64,000 nt of DNA, taken from positions 1 through 64,000 of the forward strand of contig DAOTXS010000076.1 in NCBI GenBank assembly GCA_034435055.1. Direction: 5' to 3'. Made by a program: the position numbers and the translations under genes. Below the pieces are notes generated by a model. It was not told the origin of the DNA. It did not search any database and saw only the letters and a program-made list of their open reading frames with translations. Every line of letters begins with the position of its first letter. Positions within the stretch are counted from its first letter, which is position 1. The DNA comes from DAOTXS01 sp034435055 (GTDB lineage: Bacteria; Chloroflexota; Anaerolineae; UBA4142). Shown here piece by piece: positions 1 through 9,213 of the stretch.

Positions 1-2
1 CC

Positions 3-1325
3 ACCGTACTTCAAGCCGGGCAATGGTATCACGTGGCGGCAACGTATGCGAGTGGGAGTGCGCGCACGTTTGTCAATGGTATCGCGTCGACTCCGACGAG
101 TGTTGGCACACTGACGCAAGGACCGTTTCTGCGGTTCGGTGGCTTAGGCGATGGCTTTGGTTTCTTTTTTGCAGGCGTGCTCGATGAAATCCGCATCTCG
201 AATGTCATCCGCTACACCGCAAACTTTACCCCACCTGCTGCGCCGTTCACGCCGGATGCAAACACGCGCGGGTTGTGGCATCTGAACGAGGGGACGGGAC
301 AGACTGCCAATGATTCCTCGACCACTGCGAATCACGGCACGTTGGGCAACTCATCGGGTGTCGATAGTGCTGATCCAATTTGGAGTACGGGCTATCCTTT
401 TGCCAGCACGCCGACACCAACCGCCACGCGCACGAACACCCCGACCGCGACGGCAACGAACACTCCAACGAATACACCGACACCGACGCCTACCAATACA
501 CCAACGCCGACGCCTACTTTGCCGCCGAACTCGTACAACTTGATCGATGCGGCATTGGCGCGCGGCGAGATCACCATTGACCAAGCGGCAACGTACAAGG
601 TGTATGCGTTATTTGGTGCGCGGAGCGAGATTCCGATGCAGTACATCAGCACTGAGCCAGTGCCGGGCGATGGGACAATGTTATTTCTTGAGGCATTAAA
701 AGACTGGGATAGCTTGACTCCCGCAACTCAGAATCTTATCAACGATTTCATCACACCAAAGGAGATCACAACAACGGTGACCGCTGGAGCATTATCAGCG
801 CGGTCCACGCCATCAACAGCGATGGCAACTCCAACACCGCAAAAGTTTTCGCCAGGGATTCACCGCATCATCGGTGCAGTCCAAAGTGTGGGGACAAATC
901 GCTTGCAGGTGAAACTGAGTGGGCAAGTCATTGACGTAGCAATTCGTTCGAATACAACCCTTGTGCTTGGCAAACAACAGACGACGCTTTCACAATGGCA
1001 AGCCGGTGATCGGGTAGAAGGATTTATCCGCGTGGATGCACAAGGACAGATCACTGCATTGAACTTGCGCGCGCAACGCTCGACCAAGTCAACGACCAGC
1101 CGAGCGAGTACTCAATCCGCTCAAACCGCTACAACAGAAACAAATACTTGGAGTGAACCGCAAAACCTCGCGAGTGGACAAGGGTCATCCACCATTCCCA
1201 CTTTGGCGATCGATGAAAACGGCAATATGGTAGCGGTGTGGTACAATGGATCGAGTTTGTGGTATGCTTATTGGCGCACCGATACCCGGCAATGGAGTGC
1301 GCCGCAAGCCATTGCAGGAACTTAG
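3..1325 (+). CDS. LamG/BNR-type secreted protein, N-terminal part (5' cut by window, ends at in-frame TAG)
   Basis: The reading frame is open from base 3, so the gene begins before the window; the GTG at 33 is only an internal codon of a LamG/concanavalin-like strand (W-Y-H-V-A-A-T-Y). The visible part holds the end of a LamG domain (to about base 390), a Pro/Thr linker of repeated T-P-T units (about 405-525), a segment that resembles a DUF5666-like small beta domain (about 860-1080), and the start of a BNR/sialidase-like beta-propeller (W-S-A-P-Q motifs near 1290). The frame ends in TAG at 1323-1325 and continues without shift into the next entry, so the two are almost certainly one gene. 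Role inferred: surface or secreted enzyme. Confidence 0.7.
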   Translation, partial: TVLQAGQWYHVAATYASGSARTFVNGIASTPTSVGTLTQGPFLRFGGLGDGFGFFFAGVLDEIRISNVIRYTANFTPPAAPFTPDANTRGLWHLNEGTGQTANDSSTTANHGTLGNSSGVDSADPIWSTGYPFASTPTPTATRTNTPTATATNTPTNTPTPTPTNTPTPTPTLPPNSYNLIDAALARGEITIDQAATYKVYALFGARSEIPMQYISTEPVPGDGTMLFLEALKDWDSLTPATQNLINDFITPKEITTTVTAGALSARSTPSTAMATPTPQKFSPGIHRIIGAVQSVGTNRLQVKLSGQVIDVAIRSNTTLVLGKQQTTLSQWQAGDRVEGFIRVDAQGQITALNLRAQRSTKSTTSRASTQSAQTATTETNTWSEPQNLASGQGSSTIPTLAIDENGNMVAVWYNGSSLWYAYWRTDTRQWSAPQAIAGT

Positions 1326-1352
1326 AATGCTTGGCATGCATTAGGATTAACG

Positions 1353-3767
1353 GTGGTTCAAGGCGGTGACCTGCGTTTGGTCTGGCGTGAAACGCAAGCC
1401 AATAGCCAAAGTATTTTCTACGCGCGTGCAACGTGGCTAGGTAGTGGCGGCACCGGCTTTGCCTGGACGACACCCGTGCCAATCTATCAGGCTACCTCGG
1501 ATGCGATGGTAGAGCGTTGGCTCGGTGAGCCAACCATTGTTGCGACGTTTGACCCGCCAGTTCGAATGCATCTCGCCTGGGACGAATACACTTACAACTA
1601 CGCGACTGAAAGTTGGAGTTATGCGCTCAAGTATCTTGCTGGTGATAACGTCACATGGCAAACAACTCCAGTTACGCTTGTGTCGGATTCGATAGCCACA
1701 GCTCAACCCCAACTTGCAACAGATCGCGGTGGACGGGTGAGTTTGGTGTATCGCTATGTGGATATAAACTACAATGCGTTTGTCCATTACCGTGAATGCA
1801 CCGCAACGGATTGTAGCCAGATTCAAAGTTGGAGCGCGGCGAGTGTCTTGCCTACCGTATCGGCTTCCTCTTACTTGGAATTTCCGCACCTGGCATTTGA
1901 TACTGGCAAAAATGCTCACGTTACTTGGACAAGCAGTGTTCCGAATGAGTGGGCGATTTACTATACTACCCGAACCTCATCCACTGCGCCGTGGAGCGAC
2001 CCAACTCCATTAGGCACTAGCGATTTTGCAATTGAACGTCCCGCACCCAATGCACTGGTTGCCGCTGGGACGCCCAACAACGTTTACATTGCGTGGAACC
2101 GGTATCTGCTGGATGCCAATGGCAGTATGATCGGGTTGGAATTGCGGTATAGCCGCTGGGATGGGCAAGGATGGGTTGGTGCCGCAACACCTCCTAGACA
2201 AAGCGGATTACTGTCCTGGGCGGGAGAACGTTGGGGTGCGCTTGGCGTTGACAAGAACAATGTGTTGCAAATGGTGTGGAATGGCGCGGGCGGCGAGGTG
2301 TGGTACGTGTCTAAATTGCAAATCGGCGTAGACATTGGTCGTTGCCGCCTCACCGAGTACTATGACACTCCACAAGGAAATTTTCGCGTTTACTACACGC
2401 GGACGTATCCGAATGGGGGAATCATATTCGAAGAGGATTGTCGGCTCTGGCCGCCCGCCAGACAGCTGGGAGTAGCCCCTAATCTGAATGATCCTTTACC
2501 ACTGGATTCAATAAGTGGTTATCCACGCTTTGCAGTAATTCTGGGAGAGGGTTTGGAAGGTGCATATGCTAAATACGCCAACCTGAGTTACCCAGTCACT
2601 CAGGTTCCCAAAGATTCATCAAGCGGGCGTTATCATGTGTATGTCAGCAGCGATCCGATATGGACCGATATTCCACTCATTGGTGTCATAATGCCGATTA
2701 AAGCGAATATCACGGTACCCGACCATATGTTTATCACGCGGGGCACTTTCTACACAGCATCAGAATCAGTGTCTATTGATTGGTTGCGGACACAGGGAGC
2801 CCATGAACTCTTCCACGCGGTTCAGTGGACCTTTATTCCCAATGCAGGTGTCACATGGGCGTTCACTGAGGATTTGCGTTGGTGGATGGAGTCAACCGCA
2901 GTCTGGGCAGAGCCAAAGGTGTATTCACAGGAGGGCTGGTATCCGATGGCTTTGGATCAACTACTTGGCGCACCATACCGTTCATTAGTAAACCGCCCTT
3001 GGGGAGATGCTGGTAGATCGTACGGTACATTCATCTTCCCGACCTATCTGGAGCAGAAGGCAGCCAATTCTGAGAATATAATCCTTCAGACATGGCAACA
3101 GTACAACGGTGGAAGTATGTTAGCGACAATCAACCAAGTATTGGCAGGGTATGGAAACAAATCCGTCGCAACCGAATTTCCTGAATTTGCATGGAACAAC
3201 TACTTTCTCAATGCTGGGACTTATGACAGAAACGTTGCCACATACAAGGTAATAGACAATCCCACTGGACCTCTTTCGCAAGAAAAGGAGTGGCAACTGT
3301 TTAGGCACTGGCTTCCAAACCCAAGGAAAACTCAGGCGGATATTTATGCGGGTGTTTTTGTCGAACGCGTTGGAGAAAGTAACTTTTATCCAATAGACGG
3401 TCCTATCGGTAATAATCCATTCCTTGTTGAACCGATGGGAACTGTCTATACAGAGTTCTTCACAACTACTTTGCCTGCTAACCGTGCGGCGGATCTAACG
3501 CTTACCTTCTCACTTCGGGTACCTGCTGGAAGCCCTGCTCCCAAAGTTAGTGTTATGCCAATTGCCAACTTTGCGGCAACGCCCCACCCTGGCAACAATT
3601 TTGTGCAACCAACGATTCAATGGCAAGGGACATATGCGCTTTATACATATGTCCAAACCATACAAAATTTTCACAACTTGAACCGGGTGGCAGTAGTTAT
3701 TTCGAATGTGGACACTACCAACAATCAGATTTCCTTTTCCTATCATGCAACCGTTGCGCTTCGTTAG
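1353..3767 (+). CDS. Secreted metalloprotease-like protein, C-terminal part of the same interrupted gene
   Basis: Same frame as the preceding entry; the codons between the TAG at 1323 and the nominal GTG at 1353 read smoothly (N-A-W-H-A-L-G), so this GTG is unlikely to be a native start. The first ~330 residues are BNR/propeller-like repeats rich in W-S. The C-terminal half contains H-E-L-F-H (HExxH, bases about 2800-2815) followed 25 residues later by W-W-M-E-S-T-A-V-W-A-E, the arrangement of a gluzincin-type zinc metalloprotease; it recalls MXAN_6640-like putative metalloproteases, a call made from memory. A beta-sandwich-like tail follows. Either a pseudogene by nonsense mutation, a readthrough gene, or a sequencing error. 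Confidence 0.65.
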   Translation: MVQGGDLRLVWRETQANSQSIFYARATWLGSGGTGFAWTTPVPIYQATSDAMVERWLGEPTIVATFDPPVRMHLAWDEYTYNYATESWSYALKYLAGDNVTWQTTPVTLVSDSIATAQPQLATDRGGRVSLVYRYVDINYNAFVHYRECTATDCSQIQSWSAASVLPTVSASSYLEFPHLAFDTGKNAHVTWTSSVPNEWAIYYTTRTSSTAPWSDPTPLGTSDFAIERPAPNALVAAGTPNNVYIAWNRYLLDANGSMIGLELRYSRWDGQGWVGAATPPRQSGLLSWAGERWGALGVDKNNVLQMVWNGAGGEVWYVSKLQIGVDIGRCRLTEYYDTPQGNFRVYYTRTYPNGGIIFEEDCRLWPPARQLGVAPNLNDPLPLDSISGYPRFAVILGEGLEGAYAKYANLSYPVTQVPKDSSSGRYHVYVSSDPIWTDIPLIGVIMPIKANITVPDHMFITRGTFYTASESVSIDWLRTQGAHELFHAVQWTFIPNAGVTWAFTEDLRWWMESTAVWAEPKVYSQEGWYPMALDQLLGAPYRSLVNRPWGDAGRSYGTFIFPTYLEQKAANSENIILQTWQQYNGGSMLATINQVLAGYGNKSVATEFPEFAWNNYFLNAGTYDRNVATYKVIDNPTGPLSQEKEWQLFRHWLPNPRKTQADIYAGVFVERVGESNFYPIDGPIGNNPFLVEPMGTVYTEFFTTTLPANRAADLTLTFSLRVPAGSPAPKVSVMPIANFAATPHPGNNFVQPTIQWQGTYALYTYVQTIQNFHNLNRVAVVISNVDTTNNQISFSYHATVALR

Positions 3768-3794
3768 TTCGTTCCAAGGAAGGGTCTTGATCAT

Positions 3795-4319
3795 ATGCAA
3801 AACGAACATTCTCGGACCAAAACAAGTAGAATGAACATTAGACGCATAAGTCCGTATATCCTTACGATGCTTGTGGTTAGCATTGTGCTGACACTTACGG
3901 CTTGTAAGATGGAGAATACAGGCTTGAGCCAGACTACATCAATCAATCACCTCTTTCTTACATTCAACTCCAACCACTCGCGGGTAAGGGTAGGTGATAC
4001 GGTACAAATGCGTTTTACAATCACAAACAGAGACCAACAACCAATAGTAATTGAATCCAGAGACAGACCTGTACTAGATATTCTCATAGCGCCCGCAGGA
4101 GGAGATGTTATTAGGTCTTGGTCGACTGAGAATCCAGACAAAGTTTCGCACCGAGTTGAATGGAAACCGTCCGAATCCAAGACACTGGAATTTGTGTGGA
4201 ATGTCACGGAAGAAGACCGACTAAGCCCTCTAATCTACTTAATTGGCACAATCCATATCGATCCCAACATTGAACAGAGCGCGTATGTCACAGTGTGCCT
4301 AGAAGGGTTCTGCCGCTAG
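3795..4319 (+). CDS. Lipoprotein with BsuPI-like (intracellular proteinase inhibitor-like) domain
   Basis: 174 residues. A hydrophobic segment ending in the lipobox L-T-A-C (about residue 37) marks a lipoprotein; an alternative start is the ATG at 3831, which would give a more ordinary signal-peptide length. The mature part has the pattern R-V-G-D-T-V-Q-M-R-F-T-I-T-N-R (residues ~60-80) typical of BsuPI-type immunoglobulin-like folds. It follows the metalloprotease-like gene by 27 bases on the same strand, so a role near that protease, for example as inhibitor or accessory, is possible but not shown. Domain call moderate. Confidence 0.55.
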   Translation: MQNEHSRTKTSRMNIRRISPYILTMLVVSIVLTLTACKMENTGLSQTTSINHLFLTFNSNHSRVRVGDTVQMRFTITNRDQQPIVIESRDRPVLDILIAPAGGDVIRSWSTENPDKVSHRVEWKPSESKTLEFVWNVTEEDRLSPLIYLIGTIHIDPNIEQSAYVTVCLEGFCR

Positions 4320-4603
4320 CGTACAACGGGGGAGGATACTACAGTACCCGATAGAGATCCTCTCCAAGGTGCGCGCCATGGAGATAGCTGTGCCACGCGC
4401 AGAAATCGCAATGCCAAATCGCTACACCGCGCAACCCAGCAGATGGCGCACACGCGATTATCCGCAAGACGTGGGAGCAATATTAAACGACGGCACAAAC
4501 AAGACGCCGCCTTGTGAGTTTGGGGCGGCGTCTTGTTTTTCTTTGTTCTACCTCTTCTCATCCTGATTGCCCGCACGATTCACCTGTGTTATACTTTTAT
4601 CCG
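4320..4603. other. Intergenic stretch without a recognisable gene
   Basis: No convincing ORF with a ribosome binding site is visible on either strand. The only clear element is the strong bidirectional terminator at 4497-4539, listed separately. Confidence 0.5.
4497..4539 (+). terminator. Strong intrinsic terminator, A/T flanked on both sides
   Basis: The arms AAGACGCCGCC (4501-4511) and GGCGGCGTCTT (4524-4534) pair perfectly around a 12-base loop. The stem is extended by CAAA/TTTG pairs and followed by a T-run, so it can act in both directions. Confidence 0.85.
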
Positions 4604-6970
4604 ATGGACGCACCTAACTATTTCATTCCCGACCGTGACGCGCGCACACGCGCCGCGTATCCCTTGCGCGATTTCGTTCGCGCGCCGTCGAATAGCGTCG
4701 CTCAAAAATATATCGAAGCGCTAACCGCGCCCGGCGATTTGATCGTCGATCCGTTCGGCGCGACGCCGGACGTGGCGCTTGCCGCGCACGCGCTCGGTCG
4801 CCGCGCGATTGTGGTGGATAGCAATCCGCTGTGGGCGTGGCTCGCCCGCGCGATGGTTACGTTGCCGGGCGAAAATGAAATCAATGCAACGCTCACCAAA
4901 CTCGGCGATGCGATGAAGGACGACGCGCCGCTCCGCGCGCACCTTGCGCAACTGTACGCGACGATGTGCGCCGCGTGCGGCAAAGAAACGCCGGTCGATT
5001 ATTTTGTTCGCGCGCGCGACGGCGGCATCGTTAAACGACATTACACCTGCGCGCATTGCGGCGAGACGCGCGATGAGGATGCCGTCGATGATGACCGCCA
5101 GCGCGCGCAATCGTTCAATGCGCGCGGGCTGCACTATCACCTCGCGTTCGAGCGCGTGATTCCCGAAGATAAATTGTACGGCGACCGTATCGAAAAAATG
5201 CTCGACCTCTACACGCCGCGCAATTTGTACGCGCTCGTTACGCTCACACAAAAAATCGATTCGCTCTTTCGCGCGGCGCGTGAGCGCAACATTCTCCTCC
5301 TCCTTCTTTTGCGCTTGCTCGACCGTGGCACGTCCTTTTATCCGACGCCGGATTCATCGCCGCAGTTGAAAGCGCACGAACGGTTCATCGAATTCAATCT
5401 CTGGCGCGAAATCGAAATTGCCGCGCGCGCGTTGAGCGAAAACGCGCGTCCGCTTCCGCTCGCCGATTCTGTCGCCGATGTTCTTAACGCGGATTCGCCG
5501 CGCGTTTTCATCGGGCGCGGAAACGCGGCGTCGATTGCACGCGAACTTGCGCCGCAATCGATTGCGCTGGTGTTATCGGCGCAACCGACGCGACGCTTGG
5601 GATTTCTCGCGCTCACGTACTTTTGGGGCGCGTGGATTCTGGGACGCACCAACGTTTCGCCGCTTGCATCAGTCCTCGATTCCAAAAAGGATTTCGCGTG
5701 GGAATTGCGTCGCTATTCCGAAATCCTCGATGAATCGCTCGCGGCAATTCGTCCGGCGATGCGCCTTGACGCGCGCGCGGTTTTCATTTTCGGCGAATCG
5801 CATCACCTCGCCATCGAAACGGTGTTGTTGGCAGGCGCGACAGCACGATTGGATTTGGAATCGTTCCTGTTTCAGCCGCGCGTCGATCAAGTTGCGCGGG
5901 GTGAGTTTAGTGATCTGCGCGGCGGTTATCGAATTGTGTTTCGCAAAAGTGAAACACCGGCGGCGCGCGGCGCGAACGGCGAACTTGAATTGCCCAGCGA
6001 CGACGCGCGCGATCTTTATCGCGTGCCGGCAGCTGCGCCGCGCACGGTGAATGTTGCGCGATTGGAAGAAGCCCTTCGCCTTGCCGCACTCCAAGCGGCG
6101 CGCGAAATTTTTGCGCGGCGCGGACAAGCGCTCGCGTTTACGTGGGTGCATCACGCGGCGTATGCACGCATCGCGCGCGAAGGATTGTTGGCGCAAGCCG
6201 TCGAGGCGAAACTCAAAACGCCGCCCGGTCGCTTTGTGCACAAAGCGGTCTTCGATGGTTTGAACGCCGGGTACGCGGAAGATTTCGATCATTACGAAAC
6301 GCCGACGCAATTTGTGTGGTTGCGCCGCGCGCCACTCGCTGAGCCGCTGATCGACCGCGTGGACGATGCGGTGCGGGAAATTTTGTCTCGCGGCGAAATC
6401 TCGCGCGAAGAATTGCACGACGTGATCCATCGCCAATTCCCCGGCGACCTCACGCCCGAAGCTGGGTTGGTTGAGTTATGTGTTGCGGCGAGCCACGTCC
6501 CGATAACGGAATACATGCGCGCAATCGAGTGGTTGATGAAGTTAGGCGAAAGACTTGATTACACTGTCGTCCCAAATTTCAAATTCCAAACCTCAAATTC
6601 CAAAACAAATCGCAAATCGGCAATCGAAAATTTTGATGTGGCGTGGCTTGAGGACGGCGAGTTGGCGCACGGTTTTATTTGGCGCGAACGCGCGCAATTT
6701 GCCGATTTGTGCCACATTCAAATTGCGCCGGCGTGCGGATATCTCATTGTGCCGGACAATGTCGTGGGATTGTTGCAGGCAAAGTTATCGCGCTTGCCTC
6801 TGCTCGCCGATGCGTTTCACGAAGCCGGCTGGTATTTTGTGCGCGCGCCATTCGTCGAACGATTGTTGAATCAAGAGACGCTCGAACGCCGCGATTTGGT
6901 GTTTATGACCGGACTCGAACCGCCGAGTTTTGAAAAAGGGAAACAGTTGGAGTTGTTTGAGCAAGTGTAG
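4604..6970 (+). CDS. DNA-methylase-like protein with zinc ribbon and degenerate catalytic motif
   Basis: 788 residues from the ATG at 4604; the frame extends 30 codons upstream through the terminator, so those codons are not used. Near residue 50 there is a SAM-binding-like motif I (D-P-F-G-A-T-P followed by A-x-x-L-G-R-R-A-I-V-V-D-S-N-P), then a C-A-A-C ... C-A-H-C zinc ribbon (~125-155). In DNA and RNA N-methylases of this general type the second key motif reads D/N-P-P-Y/F before a Y-L-x-L-S-x-F-W segment; here the equivalent place (~residue 323) reads L-S-A-Q-P-T-R-R followed by L-G-F-L-A-L-T-Y-F-W. Catalysis is therefore doubtful. A repeat-derived, asparagine/serine/lysine-rich stretch lies in frame at 6571-6632. 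Not in an evident restriction operon. Confidence 0.55.
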   Translation: MDAPNYFIPDRDARTRAAYPLRDFVRAPSNSVAQKYIEALTAPGDLIVDPFGATPDVALAAHALGRRAIVVDSNPLWAWLARAMVTLPGENEINATLTKLGDAMKDDAPLRAHLAQLYATMCAACGKETPVDYFVRARDGGIVKRHYTCAHCGETRDEDAVDDDRQRAQSFNARGLHYHLAFERVIPEDKLYGDRIEKMLDLYTPRNLYALVTLTQKIDSLFRAARERNILLLLLLRLLDRGTSFYPTPDSSPQLKAHERFIEFNLWREIEIAARALSENARPLPLADSVADVLNADSPRVFIGRGNAASIARELAPQSIALVLSAQPTRRLGFLALTYFWGAWILGRTNVSPLASVLDSKKDFAWELRRYSEILDESLAAIRPAMRLDARAVFIFGESHHLAIETVLLAGATARLDLESFLFQPRVDQVARGEFSDLRGGYRIVFRKSETPAARGANGELELPSDDARDLYRVPAAAPRTVNVARLEEALRLAALQAAREIFARRGQALAFTWVHHAAYARIAREGLLAQAVEAKLKTPPGRFVHKAVFDGLNAGYAEDFDHYETPTQFVWLRRAPLAEPLIDRVDDAVREILSRGEISREELHDVIHRQFPGDLTPEAGLVELCVAASHVPITEYMRAIEWLMKLGERLDYTVVPNFKFQTSNSKTNRKSAIENFDVAWLEDGELAHGFIWRERAQFADLCHIQIAPACGYLIVPDNVVGLLQAKLSRLPLLADAFHEAGWYFVRAPFVERLLNQETLERRDLVFMTGLEPPSFEKGKQLELFEQV
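6571..6632 (+). repeat. Word-like AT-rich repeat inside the methylase-like gene
   Basis: A run of variants of the words AATTTCAAATTCCAAA and CGCAAATCGG, unlike the surrounding GC-rich coding DNA. The same word type appears in priA at 17266-17312. It is translated in frame as a low-complexity N/S/K-rich segment. Confidence 0.6.
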
Positions 6971-7007
6971 CAACGCCATCGGTGAGATAGACTCGGTTGG
7001 CGAACCC

Positions 7008-7116
7008 GCCGCCGATTTCGAATCGGCGGCTCAACGAGGTCGAAATCGGTTTGAAACCGATTGGCTAACTCGATTCATCGAGCTTTCACTTACGTGAGAC
7101 GGACGTTTCAAACGTC
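7008..7116. repeat. Cluster of three different small palindromes
   Basis: Three perfect inverted repeats follow each other: GCCGCCGATT/AATCGGCGGC (7008-7030), AATCGGTTT/AAACCGATT (7044-7062) and GACGTTT/AAACGTC (7102-7116). They lie in the gap between two convergent genes. They look like mobile REP/BIME-type units rather than a single terminator. Confidence 0.65.
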
Positions 7117-7166
7117 TGTTGGAGTTGGAGTTCGCATTCTATCGGATGGCATCATTTGCAAAACAA

Positions 7167-7199
7167 ACATCGGGGCTGAGAATTTTTCAACCCCGATGT
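7167..7199 (-). terminator. Terminator of the hrcA-grpE-dnaK operon
   Basis: ACATCGGGG (7167-7175) pairs with CCCCGATGT (7191-7199) around a 15-base loop. On the minus strand it is followed by a T-rich stretch, and it lies 30 bases after the dnaK stop. Confidence 0.75.
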
Positions 7200-7228
7200 C
7201 ATTATTTCTGCTTACTGCCGACTGCGGA

Positions 7229-9133
7229 CTATTCCTTCACTTCCCGAAACTCACCATCCACCGTGTCCGATCCTTTGGGCGGTTCTTGTCCACCGCCGGG
7301 CGGAGGCGTCGCGCCGCCGGGTTGTTGCTGATACATTCGCTCGCCGATCTTTTGGAGCGTTTGCGCCAGGTCCTCCGTCTTGCGTTTGATGTCGGCGATG
7401 TCTTTGCCGGGCATTGCGTTCTTGAGCGCAAATACCTTGCCTTCGATTTCGCTCTTGACATCGGCGGGCATTTTGTCGCCCAAATCCTTCAACATCTTTT
7501 CCGATTGATACACCGCGCTGTCGGCGTTGTTGCGGACTTCGACTTCCTCTTTGCGCTTTTGATCTTCCGCCGCAAATTTCTGCGATTCCTTCACCATCCG
7601 GTCGATTTCCTCTTTGCTCAACCCGGACGACGCGGTGATCGTGATGTGTTGCGCGCGATTCGTCGCTTTGTCGGTTGCCGTAACGTTGACGATGCCATTC
7701 GCGTCGATGTCGAACGCCACTTCGATTTGCGGAACGCCGCGCGGCGCCGGCGGAATGCCGTCGAGGATAAAGCGCCCGAGTGTCTTGTTGTCCGCCGCCA
7801 TCGGACGTTCGCCTTGCAAAACGTGAACTTCAACCTGCGTTTGCGCATCCGCGGCAGTCGAAAAGATTTGCGATTTCTTGGTTGGAATCGTCGTGTTGCG
7901 TTCGATCAACGGCGTCATCACCCCACCCAGCGTTTCGATGCCGAGCGTCAACGGCGTCACGTCGAGCAACAAGATATCTTTGACTTCGCCGCCGAGCACG
8001 CCGGCTTGAATTGCCGCGCCAATCGCGACGACTTCATCGGGATTGATGCCCTTGTGCGGTTCTTTGCCGAAATATTTTTGCACCACTTGTTGCATCATTG
8101 GCATACGCGTTTGTCCGCCAACCAAAACAACTTCGTTGATTTGCGACGGCGACAATTTGGCGTCTTCCATCGCGCGCTTGACGGGATTCAGCGAATTTTC
8201 GACGAGATCGCCAACAAGTTGTTCGAGTTTTGCGCGCGTCAGTGTCATCGTCAAGTGTTTCGGTCCCGACGCATCGGCAGTGATGAAGGGCAGATTGATT
8301 TCGCTCTGCATCACGGTTGAGAGTTCGATCTTGGCTTTTTCCGCGGCTTCTTTTAGACGTTGCAACGCCATCCGGTCATTGCGCAGATCGATGCCGGACT
8401 CGCGCTTGAACTCATCGACGATCCATTGAATCACGCGCTGATCCAGATCGTCGCCGCCAAGGAACGTGTCGCCGTTTGTCGATTTCACTTCGAACACGCC
8501 TTCGCCAAGCGACAGAATCGAAATGTCGAACGTGCCACCGCCAAAATCGTACACGGCAATCGTCTCGTCTTTCTTCTTGTCAAGTCCGTACGCGAGCGAT
8601 GACGCGGTGGGTTCGTTGATGATGCGCAACACTTCCAAACCGGCAATTCGTCCGGCGTCTTTGGTTGCCTGACGTTGCGAGTCGTTAAAGTACGCGGGCA
8701 CGGTAATGACCGCTTGGGTTACCGTTTCGCCCAGGTACGCTTCCGCATCCGCTTTAAGTTTGGCAAGAATCATTGCCGAGATTTCCGGCGGCGAGTATTG
8801 TTTGCCCGCCAGTTCCACCCACGCATCGCCGTTTTTTGCTTCGATGATTTTGTACGGCAGAATTTTGCGTGCCTTTTGCACTTCGGGATCGGCGAACTTG
8901 CGCCCCATCAAACGCTTGATGGAGAAAATGGTATTTTCCGGATTGGTGATTGCTTGCCGTTTGGCAACCTGACCCACCAAGCGTTCGCCGGTCTTGGTGA
9001 TGGCGACGACGGACGGTGTGAGGCGCGAACCTTCCGTGTTCGTAATGACGACCGGATCACTCCCTTCCATCACCGCCACCACTGAGTTGGTTGTTCCTAG
9101 ATCAATTCCAATGATTTTAGATTTTGTAGCCAT
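7229..9133 (-). CDS. dnaK: Chaperone protein DnaK (Hsp70)
   Basis: 634 residues, normal Hsp70 length. ATP-driven chaperone that binds unfolded peptides and cycles with GrpE (encoded directly upstream) and DnaJ. The start M-A-T-K-S-K-I-I-G-I-D-L-G-T-T-N-S shows the phosphate-1 motif; G-G-G-T-F-D-I-S and the V-V-L-V-G-G-Q-T-R-M-P adenosine motif follow, then the substrate-binding domain and helical lid. The tail is Pro/Gly-rich and ends in E-V-K-E. The frame runs 24 codons further upstream, but the ATG at 9133 has an AGGAG box about 9 bases before it and matches the family start. No dnaJ is adjacent; downstream lies only the terminator. Confidence 0.97.
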   Translation of the reverse strand: MATKSKIIGIDLGTTNSVVAVMEGSDPVVITNTEGSRLTPSVVAITKTGERLVGQVAKRQAITNPENTIFSIKRLMGRKFADPEVQKARKILPYKIIEAKNGDAWVELAGKQYSPPEISAMILAKLKADAEAYLGETVTQAVITVPAYFNDSQRQATKDAGRIAGLEVLRIINEPTASSLAYGLDKKKDETIAVYDFGGGTFDISILSLGEGVFEVKSTNGDTFLGGDDLDQRVIQWIVDEFKRESGIDLRNDRMALQRLKEAAEKAKIELSTVMQSEINLPFITADASGPKHLTMTLTRAKLEQLVGDLVENSLNPVKRAMEDAKLSPSQINEVVLVGGQTRMPMMQQVVQKYFGKEPHKGINPDEVVAIGAAIQAGVLGGEVKDILLLDVTPLTLGIETLGGVMTPLIERNTTIPTKKSQIFSTAADAQTQVEVHVLQGERPMAADNKTLGRFILDGIPPAPRGVPQIEVAFDIDANGIVNVTATDKATNRAQHITITASSGLSKEEIDRMVKESQKFAAEDQKRKEEVEVRNNADSAVYQSEKMLKDLGDKMPADVKSEIEGKVFALKNAMPGKDIADIKRKTEDLAQTLQKIGERMYQQQPGGATPPPGGGQEPPKGSDTVDGEFREVKE

Positions 9134-9172
9134 CGTATCTACTCCTCGAGTTTCTCTTTCAATTGTTATCCC

Positions 9173-9205
9173 GTGATGCGTGATACGCGAATGTTCACGC
9201 ATCAC
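9173..9205. repeat. Inverted repeat between grpE and dnaK
   Basis: GTGATGCGTGA (9173-9183) and TCACGCATCAC (9195-9205) are perfect complements. The unit lies in the 80-base gap and contains a further CACGTTTCACG half-repeat. It could attenuate or stabilise the transcript ahead of dnaK. Confidence 0.6.
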
Positions 9206-9213
9206 GTTTCACG

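Noticed and set aside
1323..1325. TAG read as pyrrolysine
   Set aside because: A corrinoid protein of the methylamine type is in the window, but the TAG is in a secreted protease with no link to methyl transfer and no pyl genes are seen; mutation or sequencing error is simpler.
4320..4500. Transposase remnant after the BsuPI-like gene
   Set aside because: No inverted ends and no recognisable protein fragment in any frame.
7061..8320. 419-codon plus-strand frame opposite dnaK
   Set aside because: dnaK is certain on the other strand; the frame starts inside the palindrome cluster and has low-complexity R/F-rich translation.
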